In this document: positions 53,435 through 62,686 of the stretch, piece after piece | How the letters are laid out: each line of letters starts with the position of its first letter | Position numbering within the stretch: the first letter of the stretch is position 1 | From: Pseudomonas gingeri | GTDB lineage: Bacteria; Pseudomonadota; Gammaproteobacteria; Pseudomonadales; Pseudomonadaceae | NCBI RefSeq assembly: GCF_013386165.1 | Contig: NZ_JACAOS010000001.1 | Span: 237,476-301,475 of the forward strand | Length of the DNA stretch: 64,000 nucleotides | Direction: 5' to 3' | Translations under genes and position numbers: made by a program | The notes under the pieces: generated by a model | Database searches by the model: none | What the model was told of the DNA's origin: nothing | What the model saw: the letters and a program-made list of their open reading frames with translations, nothing else

Positions 53435-54919
53435 TCAGAAGCGCCAGATCACGTCGACAAACGCGCGGTGCATATAGGAATCGACGCTCTTGCCGTAGGC
53501 ATCGCCGGGCTTGAACACGCCGCCGCGAAAGCGCACCAGCGCCGAAGGTTCGTCGATGGATTGGCTCAGGGCGGCGGGCAGCAGGCCCTGTTTGAAGTAC
53601 TTGGTCAGCACCAGATCGACTTCCTGGCCCATGTCGGTCTTGCCATCTTGCAACGGCAGCGAGGTGCTGGAGAGCAGGGCGTCGGTGGCGTCGTCATAGG
53701 TGTTCTGCACGGCGTTGATGCCGTTGCTGCCGACGTCCTTGTGCCCGTCGACACGCCAGAACTTGTGGTAGATCAGGCTGGCGTCGTAGTCCTCGCGCAA
53801 CTGCCAGGAGCCGAACAGGGTGGCGGTCTGCAGGTTGTTCAATTCACCGCGAAAGGCTTCGCCGAAACGGTGGGTCCGCGAACGGGTACCGGTGAAGTTC
53901 GAACGATTGCTTTCCAGGCCGTTCTGTTCGTAGTCGCCGCTGGCGCGGGCATAGGCGGCGCCGACCTGCCAGTTCGGGTCGAGGCGCAGGCGGATGCCCA
54001 GGTCGGTGGCCCAGCCGTTGATATGGCTGTTCTGCGTGGCTTGCGCCGGCTGGCTGCCGTCGGCGTTGAGCGGGTTGACGCTGTCGCGGTGGCCGCTCAT
54101 GCCGGTCAGGCTGGCCCAGTAGTTGACGGTGTTGGTGTTTCTGAAGTTGTAGGCGTCGCTGTTGGCTTCGAGGCCGAGCCAGGTCAGGTCGCCGTTTTCC
54201 CGTTTGTCGAGCGGGTCGGCGGCGACACCGGGTGTCGGGTAGTCGAGCCTGCCGTCGTCGTGGGTGTGGTGGGCGCGCACGCCGACCCATTGCCCGGGCG
54301 TCCACTGGTAGGACGCGTCGGCGTAGACATGCAGGCGGTCCTTGTCCTTGGGCGCCAGTTCCGTGAGGTCGGTGCGGTACTCGCTGAAACGCTCGGCGGT
54401 GCCCAGGTTGGCCCGCAGCAGGGTGGTGTCGAAGGTCCAGTTCAGGGCTTCGATATTGGTGTCGCGCCATTGCCCGTCGTCATTGCGCAGGCGCTGGCGG
54501 CCGACCTTGAGGAGCTCGCCGGGGTAGGGCGTCAGGCCCTTGTAGCCGACCCAGAATTCGCGCAGGGCCAGGTAGCTCTTGTCCGGTTTGCGCGCGTCGT
54601 TGCTCGAGGTGTCCTGGCTGCTATCGGACTGTTGCAGGGTGTCGGTCTCGATGATGTCGGTGGCGGTCACCGCCTGGCCCATGGCGTAGGCGCTCCAGTT
54701 GCCGCGCTCGCCGTAGGCCCAGGGCCGCAGGTCCAGGCCGATGCCGTTGGCCTTGCCGCCGTTGAGGGTGCCGAGGTCGCGGTCGTCTTCGGATTGGCCA
54801 GTGATTTTCACTTCGAGGCCGAAGTTCTGGGTCTCGGTGATCGCCGCCAGGCTCGGGCAGGACCAGAGCAGGGCGCAGCTCAGGCCAATCCCGGCCTTCA
54901 CGAAAGGATTGAGTGTCAT
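53435..54919 (-). CDS. algE: Alginate outer-membrane porin AlgE
   Basis: Outer-membrane beta-barrel for alginate export, 494 residues. A signal peptide ([18 protein letters not shown]) precedes alternating amphipathic strands rich in aromatic and Gly residues ([40 protein letters not shown]). The C-terminus ends with a typical barrel strand and terminal aromatic ([14 protein letters not shown]). Its start codon overlaps the algK stop (ATGA), coupling the porin to its lipoprotein partner. Confidence 0.96.
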   Translation of the reverse strand: MTLNPFVKAGIGLSCALLWSCPSLAAITETQNFGLEVKITGQSEDDRDLGTLNGGKANGIGLDLRPWAYGERGNWSAYAMGQAVTATDIIETDTLQQSDSSQDTSSNDARKPDKSYLALREFWVGYKGLTPYPGELLKVGRQRLRNDDGQWRDTNIEALNWTFDTTLLRANLGTAERFSEYRTDLTELAPKDKDRLHVYADASYQWTPGQWVGVRAHHTHDDGRLDYPTPGVAADPLDKRENGDLTWLGLEANSDAYNFRNTNTVNYWASLTGMSGHRDSVNPLNADGSQPAQATQNSHINGWATDLGIRLRLDPNWQVGAAYARASGDYEQNGLESNRSNFTGTRSRTHRFGEAFRGELNNLQTATLFGSWQLREDYDASLIYHKFWRVDGHKDVGSNGINAVQNTYDDATDALLSSTSLPLQDGKTDMGQEVDLVLTKYFKQGLLPAALSQSIDEPSALVRFRGGVFKPGDAYGKSVDSYMHRAFVDVIWRF

Positions 54920-56511
54920 AAGGTTTTTTCCTCGCGATCGCCTTCCTGCAAGACTTGTTGCAGGTCCAGCGGATTGCGGCTCAGGGTCCCGCGCAGGCGC
55001 TGCTCCTGTTGCAGCAGGCGCTGGGCGTCGGGGCGTTGGGCCGGCGGCAGTTGGGCGTCGAGTTGTTGGGCCAGCTCATTGGCCAGGGGCGTGTCCTGGA
55101 CCTTGGCCAACTGACTGAAAACATAGGCGTTGAGCGGGTTGGGTCGGGTGCCACGGCCCTGGGAAAACAGTTGGGCGATGGCGAAGTCGGCGCTGTTCTG
55201 GCCATTGCGGGCGGCCTTGAGCAGGTGGTCGAGGGCCTTTTGCGAGTCGACCTGGCCGAGGTAGCCACGGCGATAGATTTGCCCCAGGTAGTAATCGGCG
55301 GCGACTTCCTGGCCGACGGCTTTCTGGAAATGTGCTTCGGCCTGTTTGGCGTCCGCCGGCACCCATTTGCCTTCGTAGTAGAGTTTGCCCAGCAGCAGCT
55401 CGGCGCGGGGCTGGTCGGCGGCGCGACCGTTGTCCAGGTATTCCATCATCTGCTTGACGTCGCCGAGGGCGGGGAAGTCGTAGAGCAGTTGCGCCAGGCT
55501 GACCCAGGATGCCGGGTAGCCGGGGGCGATCTGTTCGAGCAGCGCTTGCGCGGTCTTTTCATCCGGCTGGCCGAGGCTCGCGTCGCTGAGCACGCGGGCG
55601 ACGCTGTCGACCCGTTGGGCCCCGACGGCGCCACGGCTGTAGGCGGCTTGCAGTTGCTTGAGCAGGGCGGCCTGTTGCTCTGGTTGGGCGCGCTTCTGGT
55701 AGACGGTGGCCAGTTCGACGTAGCAGATGTCGCTGCTGTTGAGTGCGGCCTTGCAGATTGTTTCCACCTCGTCGAGGTGCTGGTCGTAGGTGTTCTGGGT
55801 GCGGTAGAGCAGCACTTGGGCCAGGCCCGCTTCCGGGTAGCCGGCGCTGCGCCATTGGCTGATCTGCTGCTGGGCATTGACGTCGGGGAAGCTTTGCGGG
55901 AATTGCAGGTAGAGCATCGCCAGGGCGATCAGGGTGTTGCCTTCACCGTTGGCGAAGGCTTTTTTCAACAGGCCTTCGGCTTCGCGGTGCTCGGCCTCGC
56001 TGGCGCCGGGTTTGGCCACCAGCAAGCGGCCGAGGCGGGCCTGGGCACGGGGCGATGTGTCGGCGGCGGCGCGGTAGGTGGCTTCCGCCAGTTTGATTTG
56101 CGCCGGGTCGCGGCTTTCCACCTGGATATCGGCGAGACCGACTTGCGCCTCGGTATAGCCCAGGTCTGCCAGTTGGCGGTAGTTTTGCTCGGCCACGGTA
56201 GTGTCACCGCGCTTGAGGGCTTCGTTGGCCAGGCGTTGGTCGGGCAGGCCGGAGCAGCCGGCCAGGCTGATCGCCATGGCGAGGGTGCACAGCGTGATAG
56301 AGCGGTGGCCGGGCGATTTTTCGCGAGCAAGCTCGCTCCTACAGGGGACCGCGTCGTCGTTGCTGGCGCGTACGACAATCTCACCGTGTACGGCGCACTC
56401 GCGTTGCATTGCACGCTCACCGACGCACTCTCGGAATATGGCACGTTCGCTGTAGGAGCAAGCTTGCTCGCGATCGAGTGCAGGGCACTCGTAAGGAGGA
56501 CGATTGTTCAC
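54916..56511 (-). CDS. algK: Alginate biosynthesis lipoprotein AlgK (TPR/Sel1), with disturbed 5' end
   Basis: Outer-membrane lipoprotein scaffold that localises AlgE and links it to AlgX. From residue 86 it is clearly AlgK: lipobox LAGC (Cys86), [17 protein letters not shown], then Sel1/TPR repeats ([20 protein letters not shown]). The 5' end is odd. The open frame starts at a GTG (56511) 15 bases after alg44, but about residues 14-70 are encoded by an inverted REP pair (for example [11 protein letters not shown] is a translated REP). This puts the signal segment ([17 protein letters not shown]) far from the N-terminus. In-frame alternatives are ATG at 56408 (MQREC) and ATG at 56277, only seven residues before Cys. 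The real start is uncertain. Confidence 0.88.
   Translation of the reverse strand: MNNRPPYECPALDREQACSYSERAIFRECVGERAMQRECAVHGEIVVRASNDDAVPCRSELAREKSPGHRSITLCTLAMAISLAGCSGLPDQRLANEALKRGDTTVAEQNYRQLADLGYTEAQVGLADIQVESRDPAQIKLAEATYRAAADTSPRAQARLGRLLVAKPGASEAEHREAEGLLKKAFANGEGNTLIALAMLYLQFPQSFPDVNAQQQISQWRSAGYPEAGLAQVLLYRTQNTYDQHLDEVETICKAALNSSDICYVELATVYQKRAQPEQQAALLKQLQAAYSRGAVGAQRVDSVARVLSDASLGQPDEKTAQALLEQIAPGYPASWVSLAQLLYDFPALGDVKQMMEYLDNGRAADQPRAELLLGKLYYEGKWVPADAKQAEAHFQKAVGQEVAADYYLGQIYRRGYLGQVDSQKALDHLLKAARNGQNSADFAIAQLFSQGRGTRPNPLNAYVFSQLAKVQDTPLANELAQQLDAQLPPAQRPDAQRLLQQEQRLRGTLSRNPLDLQQVLQEGDREEKTL
56321..56478. repeat. Inverted REP pair, class GTAGGAGCGAGCTTGCTCGCGA, inside the algK 5' region
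   Basis: TCGCGAGCAAGCTCGCTCCT (about 56322-56341) and the inverted GTAGGAGCAAGCTTGCTCGC (about 56452-56471) lie about 110 bases apart. The segment between them is rich in short variants of GCACTC and GAGTGC. The whole element lies within the open frame of algK. Confidence 0.85.
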
Positions 56512-56526
56512 TGGTATGTCCCCCGC

Positions 56527-57699
56527 TTACCGACCGGCAGCCATGGCTTTGTCGATCAGCCAATTCATGCTCGGCCCGCGGTCGCTGCTGACCTCCACCG
56601 GACGCCCGGCGAGGGTACTGTCGAGGGTTTCGTCCGGCTTGATCAGCACACGGATATCGGAAGACAAATCGGTGCTCTTCAGGCTGGTGCTGCTGACGAT
56701 CTTGCCCTGGCGCGCATGCTCCTCGCCGGCGATCTGGAAGTTCACCCGGGTGCCCGGCCGCACATCGCCGAATTGGCGATAGGAGAAGCGCGCCTCGACA
56801 TTCGCCTGGCTGTTACGCGGCACCAACTGGAAGATCACATCGCCCTTGCTGGCGTACTGCCCGTTGGCAACCAACTGCTGCGCCACCACGCAATCGCAAG
56901 GCGAGGTCAGGGTCCCGGTCATCTGCTTGCCGAACAGCTCCTCGACCTTGGCCGGCTCCAACTGGTTTTCGTCCAGATGGCCCTTGAGCACATCGAGCAT
57001 GCTGGTGCTGAAGGTCGCCAGTGGGGCGCCCTTGGCGGCGACGCCGTCCTCCTTGATCAGGCTTTGCACGGTGCCGTCCCGGGGCATGGTGATGTTCATG
57101 CCCGGCACGCTGACCAGGCCGGCCTGGGCATGGCTGACGAAGTAAAGGCCGTACACCGATTTCAGGACAAAACCGAACGCCGCGAGGCCGACCACGAAGA
57201 TGCCGAGGCTGAAGGTCACGGCCCGCAGGCGACCGAACGGACTCATGCCGTTGCCGTCGGCCTTCTTCTTGCGCGCCTTGGTGAAGTTGTCGCGCTGCAG
57301 GGTGGCAAGCACATCGCCCATGCCGACGATGTCACCGGACAGGTGCGAGGTGATCAGGTGGCGCAGGGTGGCGATGTCCTGCTGCTCCAGGTTCTGGAAC
57401 TGGCAACCGACCCGGCCGCTCTGGCGATCATAGGCACGCACCTGCAACTCGACATCCATGGCCAGGCCGAGGTTGTCGATGACGAATTGCAGGCGGCCCT
57501 TGTACACCTCGCCGAGGTTCAGCGCCTGTTGCGGCGGGACGTTGAAGCTCAGGCCGCCGGCGGACAGGTCATCGACCCGCACCTCCAGGGGCTTGCTCTC
57601 GCTGCCGAAGAAACGCAGCTTGGCCGGGATTTTCACCCGCGCATGCTGACGCTGGGCTTCGGATTCGTGGACGACGTTGGCATTGACTTGAGAGTTCAT
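56527..57699 (-). CDS. alg44: c-di-GMP-binding alginate co-polymerase Alg44
   Basis: Inner-membrane protein, 390 residues, that activates Alg8 on binding c-di-GMP. Start ATG at 57697-57699. The N-terminal PilZ domain shows the binding residues in RQHARVKIPAKLRF (RxxxR) and DDLSAGGLSF (DxSxxG). One membrane helix (about residues 160-185, FSLGIFVVGLAAFGFVL) leads into a periplasmic HlyD-like part (LTSPCDCVVAQQLVANGQYA, DVRPGTRVNFQIAGEEHARQ). It follows alg8 after 35 bases and precedes algK. Confidence 0.96.
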   Translation of the reverse strand: MNSQVNANVVHESEAQRQHARVKIPAKLRFFGSESKPLEVRVDDLSAGGLSFNVPPQQALNLGEVYKGRLQFVIDNLGLAMDVELQVRAYDRQSGRVGCQFQNLEQQDIATLRHLITSHLSGDIVGMGDVLATLQRDNFTKARKKKADGNGMSPFGRLRAVTFSLGIFVVGLAAFGFVLKSVYGLYFVSHAQAGLVSVPGMNITMPRDGTVQSLIKEDGVAAKGAPLATFSTSMLDVLKGHLDENQLEPAKVEELFGKQMTGTLTSPCDCVVAQQLVANGQYASKGDVIFQLVPRNSQANVEARFSYRQFGDVRPGTRVNFQIAGEEHARQGKIVSSTSLKSTDLSSDIRVLIKPDETLDSTLAGRPVEVSSDRGPSMNWLIDKAMAAGR

Positions 57700-57734
57700 G
57701 GGTAAGGCTCCATTCGCGGGTTCGGGTGGGCGAG

Positions 57735-59216
57735 TCAGACCATCGTCATCAGCACGGCGACAAAGATGCTGCCGGCGGAGAAGGTCATGGTCCGAGACGA
57801 CCAGGTGTTGAACCAGCCTTGGAAGCTGGCGAGGTCGCGGCTCAGTTTGGTGTCCTGGCGGGTCCAGGATTGACGGTCGAGGCGGAAGAACACGTAGATC
57901 TTCATCAGCGCGCCGACGATCTGGTTGTAATAGAGAATCGCCGGGTAGGCCGGGCCGATGCTGTGCCCGGAACAGGCCAGCAGCAGTGTCAGGATCAGCC
58001 GGGTAATGCCGATCCACAGCAGGTAGGCGAGGATGAAGGCGATGCCGTATTTGAAGCTGGCGATCAGCGCCACGGTCAGCCCCAGCAGCGAGGTCCACAT
58101 CGACACGCGCTGGTCGAACAGGACGATGCTGGTGAACAGGCCGAGGCGCCGGATCCCCAGGCCCAGGGCCCGGGAGTTCTGCCGCAGGTTGTTGCCGTAC
58201 CAGCGGTACATCAGCTTGCGGCTGGATTTGATAAAGCTCTTTTCCGGCGGATGTTCCACGGTGTGGATCGCCGCATCGGGCACGTAGAAGGTGTCGTAGC
58301 CCAGGCGCATCAGGCTGAACCAGCTGGATTTATCGTCGCCGGTGAGGAACTTGAAGCGGCCCAGGCGCCAGTGTTGCAGCGAGTCGCTTTCGACGTCGGC
58401 GATAAAGTCCGGGTCGGTGACCACGCTGGCACGGAACACCGACATGCGCCCGGTCATGGTCAGCACGCGCTTGGACAGGGCCATGGAGCACATGTTGATA
58501 TGGCGCTGGGCGAAGCGCAGCTTGTGCCATTCGCTCATGACATAGCCGCCGCGCACTTCACAGAATTCGTTGGTGGTCAGGCCGCCGACATTGCCAAACA
58601 GCTGGAACCAGGGCACGGTCTTGCGCACCACGCCTTCGCTGAGCACGGTGTCGCCATCGATCACGGCGACCACGGCGCGGTCGTCCGGCAGGTGGCGGGA
58701 GATGGCGCGGAAACCGTAGGCCAGGCCGTCGCGCTTGCCGGTACCGGCGATGCGCACGAAGTCGAGCTTGACCCGCTCCGGCGGGTTGAGCTTTTCCCAG
58801 AGGCTCTTGACCAGCAGTTCATCGGACATTTCCACCAGGGAACAGACCACGGTGGTGGGGAAGCCGCAGTCGATGGCTTCGCGGATCACCGAGCTGTAGA
58901 CCTGGGCGGTGGTCAGCGCGTCGATGCGAAAACTGGTGACCATCAGGAACACCTGGGACGGGTCTGCGGCCTTGCCCAGCTTGCGCACCTTGCGGCGCAG
59001 GTGCGGGTAGACGATGTAGAGAAAAATCATCCCGCGCACGAAATGGGTGGCGCCCATGGAATAGCGCCAGATGCCCACGGCGCCGACCAGGAAGATGAAG
59101 TCCTTGGAGTCGGCGTCGAAGGTCGAGGTGGGCAGCAACAAGGCCAGGCCCATCAACACACTCAAGTAGAACAGCCAACCGGCGGCCTGAAGGAGGCCGT
59201 GTTTTAGCCTGTGCAT
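57735..59216 (-). CDS. alg8: Alginate polymerase glycosyltransferase Alg8
   Basis: Inner-membrane GT2 synthase, 493 residues, which polymerises GDP-mannuronate and passes the chain to the periplasm. I chose the ATG at 59214-59216 ([20 protein letters not shown]), since that N-terminus matches Alg8 proteins; an ATG three codons upstream is possible. The catalytic features are [15 protein letters not shown] (DxD), [17 protein letters not shown] and [13 protein letters not shown], with N- and C-terminal membrane helices ([20 protein letters not shown]). It requires Alg44 bound to c-di-GMP. Confidence 0.96.
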   Translation of the reverse strand: MHRLKHGLLQAAGWLFYLSVLMGLALLLPTSTFDADSKDFIFLVGAVGIWRYSMGATHFVRGMIFLYIVYPHLRRKVRKLGKAADPSQVFLMVTSFRIDALTTAQVYSSVIREAIDCGFPTTVVCSLVEMSDELLVKSLWEKLNPPERVKLDFVRIAGTGKRDGLAYGFRAISRHLPDDRAVVAVIDGDTVLSEGVVRKTVPWFQLFGNVGGLTTNEFCEVRGGYVMSEWHKLRFAQRHINMCSMALSKRVLTMTGRMSVFRASVVTDPDFIADVESDSLQHWRLGRFKFLTGDDKSSWFSLMRLGYDTFYVPDAAIHTVEHPPEKSFIKSSRKLMYRWYGNNLRQNSRALGLGIRRLGLFTSIVLFDQRVSMWTSLLGLTVALIASFKYGIAFILAYLLWIGITRLILTLLLACSGHSIGPAYPAILYYNQIVGALMKIYVFFRLDRQSWTRQDTKLSRDLASFQGWFNTWSSRTMTFSAGSIFVAVLMTMV

Positions 59217-59300
59217 AATCTGCATCCGTCTCTGTCTCGGGCGCGGTTGTCGGCGGGCCCGATGGTGTTAAGGCAGGCGTTGGGTGGCGTCCTTGCGGAC

Positions 59301-59393
59301 GCCATCGCCAGCAAGCCGGCTCCTACAGTGGCTGCGTCAGGAGGAGGTGGTATGAACGACCTCCGACCTGTGGGAGCCGGCTTGCTGGCGATC
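59301..59393. repeat. Inverted REP pair in the algD-alg8 gap
   Basis: GCCATCGCCAGCAAGCCGGC with TCCTACAG, and the inverted TGTGGGAGCCGGCTTGCTGG with CGATC, fill the 201-base gap between algD and alg8. The hairpins could influence the stability or relative output of the algD part of the message. Confidence 0.85.
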
Positions 59394-59417
59394 AACCGCG
59401 CAGCGGTTGCTGTGGGG

Positions 59418-60734
59418 TTACCAACAAATCCCCTCGGTCCGGCCATTGGTGCTGGTGGCCTTGGACATGAAGCCGACCAGGTCGATGACCTGTTTGCCGT
59501 GGGGGGCGTTCTCGGCCAGGGCGCGGAAGCGCTCGTCCCGGTTGCCGAGGATGATCACGTCGCTGTTGTCGACGACCTCGTCGAAATCGGCGTTGAGCAG
59601 GGACGACACGTGGGGAATCTTCGACTCGATATAGTCCTTGTTCGCCCCGTGGACACGGGCGTACTCGACGTTCTTGTCGTAGATGCTCAGGTCGAAGCCC
59701 TTGCCGATCAGCATTTCCGCCAGTTCCACCAGCGGGCTTTCGCGCAGGTCGTCGGTCCCGGCCTTGAAGCTCAGGCCGAGCAGGGCGATGCGGCGTTTGT
59801 CATGGCTGGCGACGAGGTCGAAGGCGTTTTGCACCTGGCTTTCGTTGCTGCGCATCAGCGAGTTGAGCAGCGGTGAAGACACGTCCAGGGAGCCGGCGCG
59901 GTAGGTCAGAGCGCGCACGTCCTTGGGCAGGCAGGACCCGCCGAAGGCGAAGCCGGGGCGCATGTAGTACTGGGACAGGTTGAGGGTCTTGTCCTGGCAG
60001 ACCACCTCCATCACTTCGCGGCCATCGACGCCGACGGCCTTGGCGATGTTGCCGATCTCGTTGGCGAAGGTCACTTTGGTCGCATGCCAGACGTTGCAGC
60101 TGTACTTGATCATCTCGGCGACTTCGATGTCCTTGCGGATGATCGGTGCGTCGAGTTCTTCGTAGAGCGCTTGCAGGATGTCGCCGGAGGCGCTGTCGAA
60201 TTCGCCGATCACGGTCATCGGTGGGAAGTCGTAGTCCTTGATCGCGGTGCTCTCGCGCAGGAACTCGGGATTGACCGCGACCCCGAAGTCGACCCCGGCT
60301 TTTTTCCCCGAGCAGTCTTCGAGGATCGGGATCACCACGTTTTTCACGGTGCCCGGCAGTACCGTACTGCGCACGACGATGGTGTGGCGGGAGGTCTTGT
60401 CGCGCAGGACAAAACCGATTTCGCGGCACACCGATTCGATGTAGTTCAGCTCCAGGTCGCCGTTCTTCTTGCTCGGCGTACCGACGCAGAGCATCGACAG
60501 GTCGGTGGCGCGAATCGCTTCGGCGAAGTCGGTGGTGCCGCGCAGTCGGCCGGTGGCAATTCCCTGGGCCAACAGGGCTTCCAGGCCGGGTTCGACAATC
60601 GGCGATTTGCCGTTGTTGATCAGGTCGATCTTGTCCTGGGAAATATCGACGCCAACCACATCATGGCCCCGTGCAGACAGGCAACCGGCACAGACTGCAC
60701 CGACGTAACCCAAACCGAATATGCTAATGCGCAT
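59418..60734 (-). CDS. algD: GDP-mannose 6-dehydrogenase AlgD
   Basis: Cytoplasmic enzyme, 438 residues, oxidising GDP-mannose to GDP-mannuronate with two NAD+, the committed step of alginate synthesis. Start ATG at 60732-60734 with GAGGT upstream. The Rossmann motif ISIFGLGYVGAVCAGCLSAR is at the N-terminus; the catalytic cysteine is Cys268 in FAFGGSCLPKDV, with YSCNVWHATKVTFANEIGN before it. It is the first gene of the twelve-gene operon, behind a long non-coding region that should contain its AlgU-dependent promoter. Confidence 0.97.
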   Translation of the reverse strand: MRISIFGLGYVGAVCAGCLSARGHDVVGVDISQDKIDLINNGKSPIVEPGLEALLAQGIATGRLRGTTDFAEAIRATDLSMLCVGTPSKKNGDLELNYIESVCREIGFVLRDKTSRHTIVVRSTVLPGTVKNVVIPILEDCSGKKAGVDFGVAVNPEFLRESTAIKDYDFPPMTVIGEFDSASGDILQALYEELDAPIIRKDIEVAEMIKYSCNVWHATKVTFANEIGNIAKAVGVDGREVMEVVCQDKTLNLSQYYMRPGFAFGGSCLPKDVRALTYRAGSLDVSSPLLNSLMRSNESQVQNAFDLVASHDKRRIALLGLSFKAGTDDLRESPLVELAEMLIGKGFDLSIYDKNVEYARVHGANKDYIESKIPHVSSLLNADFDEVVDNSDVIILGNRDERFRALAENAPHGKQVIDLVGFMSKATSTNGRTEGICW

Positions 60735-61630
60735 TGCATTTACCTCTATTTTAATCACGCCATTAAATGGCCGAAGTTAATGTGGCAAGTAACCGTGGTG
60801 CGCTCGAAAGTTAGACTCAAAGCAGTCGAACCCCGGAGAGCAGGCATATAAGTGCCGAGTGGCTAAATAACTGCACTCAAGTTGTGCGCAACGTGGCCTT
60901 GTTATAGGGGGCGTGCCCTTGAATGTGGCCGGCCTTCTTTACGAAGACCCTTGCGAGCGCGTCTACAGCCCTGTCATGCCCAGGTTAGGGCCTTGTGGAT
61001 CAACGGGTTGCAGAGCGCTCGCAAGTGCTTTGTCTGGGGGCCTGCCTTGGCTTTGTAGGGGATATTAATGGTGCGTATCTCCTGTCCTTGTTCATTGAGT
61101 TGAGACCGTGGGCTGCGGCTGTAAGTCGCTGATGGCAACTTAAACATGTCATCCCGCTTCCGTGTAAGTTATCTCTTACATTCCATGTGAGAATCGTTAC
61201 CGGTGGTATGAGCAATACCTTAGAACATTAGTTCCTGTCCGTTCATCCTGTTTTCCCGGGTTTTTGGAAATTGAGAGAAAGATGGCACTGCTTTCATATT
61301 GATAGCACTTTCTGTTTCGCCCTTTAGTTATAGGGATTAAAAGTGCCGAGATGGTTGTTTGCCACTATGGGAAAAAATTTCGGGTGCCACTACTCAAAAA
61401 AATCTGAAATGTCGAGTGAAAGAATTTTCATGGTTGTTACAGGCGATTTATTGACGTCAAATAATTGGTTTTTTGGGTGTCGCGGGAAGGAGTATTGAGG
61501 TGGCTCGTCGGCGTTACACATTGCGTGTAGTGCACCGAGTGGGGGCAGGGTAACAGAGGTCTGCAACTTGGTGGCGAATGGGCTTGCCCTCATGCCAGTC
61601 AGTTAAGGCTGTTCATGCCGAGCGCGGTCT
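60735..61630. other. Long non-coding region upstream of algD
   Basis: Between algD and the REP pair before yaaA I see no credible gene. In other pseudomonads this position carries an AlgU promoter plus far-upstream AlgR and AmrZ sites. I note a 13-bp palindrome GCCATTAAATGGC (60759-60771) close to the start codon, a small inverted repeat GTAAG/CTTAC (about 61165-61180), an AlgR-like match (61239-61247) and an AT-rich stretch (about 61260-61480). I could not find a convincing GAACTT-N16/17-TCTGA promoter. Confidence 0.6.
61239..61247 (+). promoter_or_regulatory. Possible AlgR-binding half-site upstream of algD
   Basis: CCGTTCATC matches the AlgR motif CCGTTCGTC at 8 of 9 positions and lies about 505 bases before the algD start, a distance similar to the far-upstream AlgR sites described for P. 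aeruginosa. A 9-base match can occur by chance. Confidence 0.3.
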
Positions 61631-61764
61631 TGTGGCGAGCGGGCTTGCCCGCGCTGGGGTGCGAAGCTCCCCTAAAACCAGAGAATTCGTTCTGCCTGAC
61701 ACAGCGAGGTGTCCGGTTTTACGACTGCTGCGCAGCCGAGCGCGGGCAAGCCCGCTCGCCACAA
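61631..61764. repeat. Inverted REP pair after yaaA
   Basis: TGTGGCGAGCGGGCTTGCCC and the inverted GCGCGGGCAAGCCCGCTCGC. A third, partial element of the same class (GGTGGCGAATGGGCTTGCCC, about 61569-61588) precedes it. It lies just downstream of the yaaA stop. Confidence 0.85.
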
Positions 61765-61779
61765 GTCGGTGTTCGGGCC

Positions 61780-62559
61780 TTAGTCCGGCGCGTGATCGCG
61801 CAAGAACACCAGGTTGTCCGTCTTGGAGAGTTCAGCGCTGAACCGGTAGCCTTGTTCGTCGAACGTCTTCAATTGTTCCAGGTTCTGGATGCGTTCCCGA
61901 ATCACGAACCGCGCCATCATCCCGCGAGCTTTTTTCGCGTAGAAACTGATGATCTTGTACTGGCCGTTCTTCTGGTCGCGGAATTCGGTATTGATGATCC
62001 GTGCGTTCAATGCCGAACGTTTGACCGCCGAGAAGTACTCGTTCGACGCCAGGTTCAGCAGCACGTCGTCGCCTTGTGCGGCCAGGGCTTCATTCAACCA
62101 CTCGCTGATGCGCGTGCCCCAGAAAGCGTACAGGTCCTTGCCCCGGGCATTGGCTAACTTGGTGCCCATTTCCAGGCGATAGGGCTGCATCAGGTCCAGC
62201 GGGCGCAGCAGGCCATAGAGGCCGGAAAGCATGCGCAGGTGGGTCTGGGCGTAGTCGAAGTCGCTGTCGCCGAAGTCTTCGGCGTTGAGGCCGGTATAGA
62301 CGTCGCCCTTGAACGCCAGCAGCGCCTGTTTGGCGTTGTCCGGGGTGAACGCCGGGTTCCAGCTGCCGAAACGCGCGGCGTTGAGGCCGCCGATCTTGTC
62401 GGAGACGTGCATCAGCTCACTGATCTGCGCCGGGCTGAGGGTGCGCAACTGCTCGATCAACTCCTGGGAGTGGTCCAGGTATTGCGGTTGGGTGAAACGC
62501 TGGGTCACCGCCGGTGTTTCGAAATCGAGGGTCTTGGCGGGGGAAATCACCATCAGCAT
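61780..62559 (-). CDS. yaaA: Peroxide stress protein YaaA (DUF328)
   Basis: Cytoplasmic protein of 259 residues. YaaA family members bind DNA and limit intracellular free iron and oxidative damage during peroxide stress. Conserved blocks are [20 protein letters not shown] at the N-terminus, [35 protein letters not shown] and [12 protein letters not shown], and the C-terminal [15 protein letters not shown]. The length is standard. It stands alone, divergent from the NodB-fold gene at 62687. Confidence 0.96.
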   Translation of the reverse strand: MLMVISPAKTLDFETPAVTQRFTQPQYLDHSQELIEQLRTLSPAQISELMHVSDKIGGLNAARFGSWNPAFTPDNAKQALLAFKGDVYTGLNAEDFGDSDFDYAQTHLRMLSGLYGLLRPLDLMQPYRLEMGTKLANARGKDLYAFWGTRISEWLNEALAAQGDDVLLNLASNEYFSAVKRSALNARIINTEFRDQKNGQYKIISFYAKKARGMMARFVIRERIQNLEQLKTFDEQGYRFSAELSKTDNLVFLRDHAPD

Positions 62560-62686
62560 GAAGTCGTCTCCTTTAATCGTCGGGGGATTCTAGGGGGTTG
62601 GGCGGTTTGACTCCACCTATGATGGCGATAGGGGCGGCACAGGATCGGCTATAGTGCGCGGCGGGTTCTGAAATGGAGGCACCCTT

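Noticed and set aside
54955..57705. Very long open frame (over 900 codons) on the plus strand across the alg44-algK region
   Set aside because: It is the antisense shadow of high-GC coding genes. Its translation is low-complexity Gly/Ala/Val-rich without a domain, while the minus strand encodes clear AlgK and Alg44.
60735..61480. AlgU (sigma-22) promoter of algD
   Set aside because: Several CAACTT or TAACTT candidates on the minus strand lack a fitting -10 at 16-17 bases, so I did not call a site.
61390..61593. Small minus-strand ORF upstream of algD
   Set aside because: No ribosome-binding site, no recognisable family, and an AT-rich regulatory setting; probably chance.
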